Positions 15,430 to 17,896 of a stretch of 17,896 nucleotides of DNA are shown one piece after another. Both the position numbers and the translations under genes were made by a program. Below the pieces are notes generated by a model that ran no database searches, had not been told where the DNA came from, and was given only the letters and a program-made list of their open reading frames with translations. The stretch is from CAZBYL01 sp964496275 (lineage in GTDB: Bacteria; Synergistota; Synergistia; Synergistales; Synergistaceae), in contig CAZBYL010000047.1 of NCBI GenBank assembly GCA_964496275.1, positions 1 through 17,896 on the forward strand, read 5' to 3'. The number at the start of each line of letters is the position of its first letter. Position 1 is the first letter of the stretch.

Positions 15430-15887
15430 GGCGCGCCGCCTTTTCTCTTACAGAGCTTCTTGTCGTCATATCAATACTGATTCTTCTGGTTTCTTTATCC
15501 TCTGTCGCTTATTACGAGAAATCCGACAAAGACCTTTTGGCAAGGGAGTCAGAAGATATGGTTCTTTGGTTCTACTCCGTTATGACTCTTGCTAATGACG
15601 AGGGAAGTTCCTTTAAGCTCTATGTCACACAAAGAGAGAGCGGCGAGTATGAATTACGAGCCGTGTATGACGGAGAGTCTTACCGTTCCGCAAAAAATAT
15701 CTATACGTCCTCGCGTGTTAATATCAGGAACGAAGGCGGAAGCGGCATAATGACCTATAACGGAAAGTGGCAGACGATGTCGCCGGGGCTCTCACTTTCG
15801 ATAAGATCAAAAAAAACGGGAGGCGGCAAACTCTTTCTGACAGTTTCAGTCTACGGGCTGGTCGAGATAAAGCATAAGCTTTCATAG
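15426..15887 (+). CDS. Type IV pilin-like / pseudopilin protein (GspH-like)
   Basis: This 153-aa protein has a class III signal: MRRAA followed by FSLTELLVVISILILLVSLS. Cleavage by prepilin peptidase is expected between A5 and F6. The mature residue +5 is glutamate (E10), as required for assembly. Unusually, position -1 is alanine instead of the near-invariant glycine. The rest is a small beta-rich globular domain with no recognised function, of a size fitting a minor pseudopilin. The ATG overlaps the TGA of the thioesterase gene (15426-15429), a classic coupling arrangement. No other pilus or type II secretion gene is in the window, so it must work with machinery encoded elsewhere or be an orphan. 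Confidence 0.82.
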   Translation: MRRAAFSLTELLVVISILILLVSLSSVAYYEKSDKDLLARESEDMVLWFYSVMTLANDEGSSFKLYVTQRESGEYELRAVYDGESYRSAKNIYTSSRVNIRNEGGSGIMTYNGKWQTMSPGLSLSIRSKKTGGGKLFLTVSVYGLVEIKHKLS

Positions 15888-15909
15888 TTCGAATGTAGGA
15901 GTGTGTCCG

Positions 15910-16527
15910 ATGGGAAAAGGAATGTCGTGGCAGCAGGAGATAGATTTTCAGTGCAGCTTTGGAATATGGCCATTCAGGAAGACTCTTGAGATATCTCCTA
16001 ACGGATTTACGTGGTGCGGCGAAAATTTTCCGCTTAAAAGCATAACCCGCCTCCGTTGGGGAATAGACCAGAAGAGGGGCGGTATATTCCCAAAGCGTAT
16101 TTGCACCGCCACCTTCGGAACGGAGAAGAGAGAGTTCACGATCAGGACTCAGCAGAAAGATTTTTACACGCATCTCACCGATAGATATTGGAAAGCAGTG
16201 GGAAGGCGTCTTTTGTCTGAGATGACAGAAGGACTTAAGACCGGCAAAAGGTATGACTTCGGACGGGAAGCCTCTGTAAGCGACGACGGACTATTTAAGA
16301 AGGGCAGAGCCATACTCGGAAGTGCGGGAGATACTTTTTATCCGTGGGAGGATCTTCAGTGGGGAATCGTGAACGGATATCTGTGCTTCGCCCCGAAAAA
16401 CGATGATCAAAAGCTGCTTGTGGGGCTCTCTTTCTTGAGCGTGGATAATGTTCATGTGCTTAACGTTGCGCTTGCAATGCTGGCTAACTGCGATAATAGA
16501 AAAAAGCTCAGCGCTGCGGAGCGTTAG
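15910..16527 (+). CDS. Hypothetical protein, possibly two PH-like domains
   Basis: I do not recognise this 205-aa protein by family. It has no signal peptide, no cysteine motif and no convincing membrane segment. Two halves look alike: residues about 20-95 contain LEISPNGFTW then PLKSITRLRWGI, and residues about 110-195 contain ASVSDDGLF then YPWEDLQWGIVNG. Each has a beta-rich start, a W/R-W-G-I turn and a C-terminal helix, as in bacterial PH-like domains. That reading is tentative. AGGAG at 15897-15901 places the start at ATG 15910; the in-frame GTG at 15901 overlaps that site. It begins 22 bases after the pseudopilin gene and is probably the last gene of the nitroreductase cluster. Confidence 0.75.
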   Translation: MGKGMSWQQEIDFQCSFGIWPFRKTLEISPNGFTWCGENFPLKSITRLRWGIDQKRGGIFPKRICTATFGTEKREFTIRTQQKDFYTHLTDRYWKAVGRRLLSEMTEGLKTGKRYDFGREASVSDDGLFKKGRAILGSAGDTFYPWEDLQWGIVNGYLCFAPKNDDQKLLVGLSFLSVDNVHVLNVALAMLANCDNRKKLSAAER

Positions 16528-16528
16528 A

Positions 16529-16563
16529 CCGCAAGCTTGCAAACCGGAACTTCTTACTTGCGG
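16529..16563. repeat. Short inverted repeat after the hypothetical gene
   Basis: CCGCAAG at 16529-16535 is repeated inverted as CTTGCGG at 16557-16563, with a 21-base loop and no T-run. Function unknown. Confidence 0.45.
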
Positions 16564-16598
16564 AGCTGAATACGACCGGAAGAGAGTGCATAGAAAAT

Positions 16599-16637
16599 CG
16601 AAACGGAGTTCACTATCCTGTTTGGACTCCCGTTTTC
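16599..16637. repeat. Imperfect hairpin upstream of the C39-like peptidase gene
   Basis: AAACGGAGT (16601-16609) pairs with ACTCCCGTTT (16625-16634) with one bulged C, flanked by TCG/CGA. It lacks a proper U-tail, so it may be a weak terminator of the upstream cluster or a leader hairpin for the next gene. Confidence 0.45.
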
Positions 16638-16682
16638 GAAACCTGTTCACCTTAAAGTGTGAGCATGATTGGAGTTGATTCT

Positions 16683-17483
16683 ATGAGACTTAGGGGAGCG
16701 GCGTTTGTTTTAGCCTTTTTGTTGTATGGCGTCGCGGCGCAGAGCAGTGCGTCGGCTTCGGAAAGAGTTATACCATTCCCAAAGGGGCATGACACTCTTA
16801 CGGAAGGAGCTTCCTCCTATGCGGGAAAGTCGGACGCAAAGGATTCCCCGTACTTTAAGACGCCTGATTTTTACAATATGAAGAGCGACGGCCGCGGACT
16901 TTACATTATCACAGGATACAAGACATATCAGCAGACCAACGAAACCTCCTGCGGCCCTGCTGCGGCTTTGACCGTGCTGCACTATTACGGAGTGAAAACG
17001 TTTGACGAACCGAAGCTTGCGGAACTGATGGGTACTATAAATACAATGGCGCCTGATTCTTCGGAGATAGGCACAAGCACCCTGAAAATTGTGACATTCT
17101 TTGAATCCCTTGACTGGAATGTCACGTCCAGCCTGACAAGTGCGGACAAAAACGGAGTTAGCTTCAAGAGCATCGAAGAGTTCCGCAAATTTGTCATATC
17201 AAATATACATAGCGGAATTCCCATAATGGCGGAAAATATGTACTGGGGCGGGCATTGGCGCGTCATAATCGGCTATGACACTATGAACACTCCGCAGATT
17301 GAGGACGATATTCTCATATACTCGGACAGCTATGATGTAAACGACCATAAGCAGGACGGTTATATGGCGGAGAACGCCGGACTTTTCTACTATACGTGGA
17401 TGGACGTGGGGATGCTGCCGCCGGGTCAGCAGTTGCAGCAGTGGGTTACTGCTCACCCGAAAGAGCATAAGCAAAACAAGTGA
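16683..17483 (+). CDS. Secreted C39-like (papain-fold) cysteine peptidase
   Basis: This 266-aa exported protein has a signal peptide (MRLRGAAFVLAFLLYGVAAQ..., cleavage near SASA, residues 24-26). The papain-like fold is marked by Q84-x5-C90 (QTNETSCGPAAALTVLHYYG), H191 in GGHWRVIIGYD, and an aspartate in IYSDSYD as third catalytic residue. This is the C39_2-type arrangement of free-standing secreted enzymes, not the ABC-transporter-linked bacteriocin peptidase: there is no transporter in the gene or beside it. The ATG at 16683 follows GGAG at 16671-16674. Earlier in-frame GTG and ATG codons (16659, 16665) would weaken the signal peptide and lie on the wrong side of that site. Peptidase activity is expected from intact catalytic residues. 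Substrate is unknown; a transglutaminase-like or deamidase role cannot be excluded. Confidence 0.85.
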   Translation: MRLRGAAFVLAFLLYGVAAQSSASASERVIPFPKGHDTLTEGASSYAGKSDAKDSPYFKTPDFYNMKSDGRGLYIITGYKTYQQTNETSCGPAAALTVLHYYGVKTFDEPKLAELMGTINTMAPDSSEIGTSTLKIVTFFESLDWNVTSSLTSADKNGVSFKSIEEFRKFVISNIHSGIPIMAENMYWGGHWRVIIGYDTMNTPQIEDDILIYSDSYDVNDHKQDGYMAENAGLFYYTWMDVGMLPPGQQLQQWVTAHPKEHKQNK

Positions 17484-17492
17484 ACGGAACAC

Positions 17493-17525
17493 AAAAGACG
17501 CCCGCCTGAGCGGACGTCTTTTTAC
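17493..17525. terminator. Bidirectional terminator between C39-like peptidase and grdA
   Basis: GACG and CCGC on the left arm pair with GCGG and CGTC on the right (one mismatch, loop CTGA), flanked by AAAA on the left and TTTTT on the right. Confidence 0.85.
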
Positions 17526-17534
17526 TCTTATAAT

Positions 17535-17896
17535 TTAGAGAGTTGTCTTTGAATATTCGTCGCGCATGCCTTTGACGGCTGCTGCGAGTGCTTCGGGGTC
17601 GAGAACCATTTCCATCATAGAAATCTGCTCTTCCCACTGTGCGGGATCGCACTCTGAACGAATTGCTTCATCAAAAATGTGGTATACCGCGAGTCCCAAC
17701 GAGACTCCTGCAAGTGGCCCTGCGAATGTCGGATCGCCGTTAGCGACGGTTTCGGCGTAGATTTCTGCGCCTTCTGCGTCAGAGGAACCAAGTATTACTA
17801 CACAGTTCTCTGCTCCAAATTTTTCAGCCGCATCCATGATGCGCTGCTGATTCTGCAAGTCCATTGCTCCTGCCGCGGTTCAGACAAAGCACTCGG
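17535..17896 (-). CDS. grdA: Glycine reductase complex protein A (selenoprotein), 5' end outside window
   Basis: GrdA is the small selenoprotein of the glycine, sarcosine and betaine reductase complexes. It carries the carboxymethyl-selenocysteine intermediate to protein C for acetyl phosphate formation, giving ATP from amino-acid (Stickland-type) fermentation. Reading from the right edge, the frame gives ECFV, then TGA (17882-17880), then TAAGAMDLQNQQR. This matches the conserved GrdA active-site context, in which the TGA is selenocysteine. The rest (FGAENCVVILG, GDPTFAGPLAGVSLGLAVYH, EEQISMMEMVLD) is clearly GrdA. About 40 N-terminal residues lie beyond the window. The first ATG after the TGA (17864) is internal and not a start. 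Presumably other grd genes lie to the right. Confidence 0.95.
17855..17873 (-). promoter_or_regulatory. Candidate bacterial SECIS hairpin in grdA
   Basis: Six bases after the UGA, GCAGG (17873-17869) can pair with CTTGC (17859-17855) around a 9-base loop. Bacterial SECIS elements lie just after the UGA within the coding sequence, so the position fits. The stem is short with one wobble pair, and the fold is my estimate. Confidence 0.4.
17880..17882 (-). other. In-frame UGA decoded as selenocysteine
   Basis: On the minus strand, TGC TTT GTC TGA ACC GCG GCA GGA GCA ATG reads C-F-V-U-T-A-A-G-A-M, the GrdA active site. Protein homology continues on both sides of the stop codon, so it is recoded, not a mutation. 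Confidence 0.93.

Noticed and set aside
17535..17864. GrdA starting at the ATG at 17864
   Set aside because: The homology continues upstream across the selenocysteine TGA; the ATG is the conserved internal methionine of TAAGAM.
1..17896. CRISPR arrays, tRNA or rRNA genes, integrases or phage genes
   Set aside because: I looked for regularly spaced repeats, tRNA-like cloverleaf ends and integrase motifs and saw none.

Overview
The window looks like chromosomal DNA from an anaerobic, diderm, amino-acid-fermenting bacterium, most likely of the Synergistaceae (Synergistota). This is an inference from gene content. There is a selenocysteine-containing glycine reductase protein A, a class I hybrid-cluster protein with its companion ferredoxin, an outer-membrane autotransporter barrel, a serpin carrying an N-terminal SLH-like segment, and several secreted papain-fold peptidases. 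Placement to genus is not possible from this sequence alone.

Layout, left to right. A LysR regulator (cut by the left edge) converges on an aminotransferase class IV gene across a bidirectional terminator. Diverging from the aminotransferase is a three-gene operon: an Rrf2 regulator with three cysteines, a two-cluster ferredoxin, and hybrid-cluster protein Hcp. A perfect 24-bp palindrome sits between the regulator's promoter and its start codon. This reads as a nitrosative/oxidative stress module under autoregulation. A strong hairpin ends it. Next is a scar-like zone with a possible transposase tail on the minus strand, leading into an autotransporter that has lost its signal peptide and most of its passenger.

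The centre (about 7.0-12.4 kb, plus strand) carries a secreted Sel1-repeat protein and a secreted C1 cysteine peptidase (12 bp apart), then rmuC and a PepV-type dipeptidase, each with its own -10-like element. Convergent with these is a secreted SLH-serpin on the minus strand. Diverging from the serpin is a compact cluster: a ferredoxin-nitroreductase fusion, a hot-dog acyl-CoA thioesterase and a lone type IV pseudopilin-like protein (all three with overlapping stops and starts), and a hypothetical protein that may hold two PH-like domains. A second secreted cysteine peptidase (C39-like) follows.

At the right edge, on the minus strand, is glycine reductase protein A. Its visible reading frame crosses an in-frame TGA in the conserved selenocysteine context, so a normal gene caller would start it too late.

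Two themes stand out. One is redox and nitrogen-stress biochemistry (Rrf2-ferredoxin-Hcp, nitroreductase, selenoprotein). The other is extracellular proteolysis and its control (C1 peptidase, C39-like peptidase, dipeptidase, serpin), which fits a peptide- and amino-acid-consuming lifestyle.
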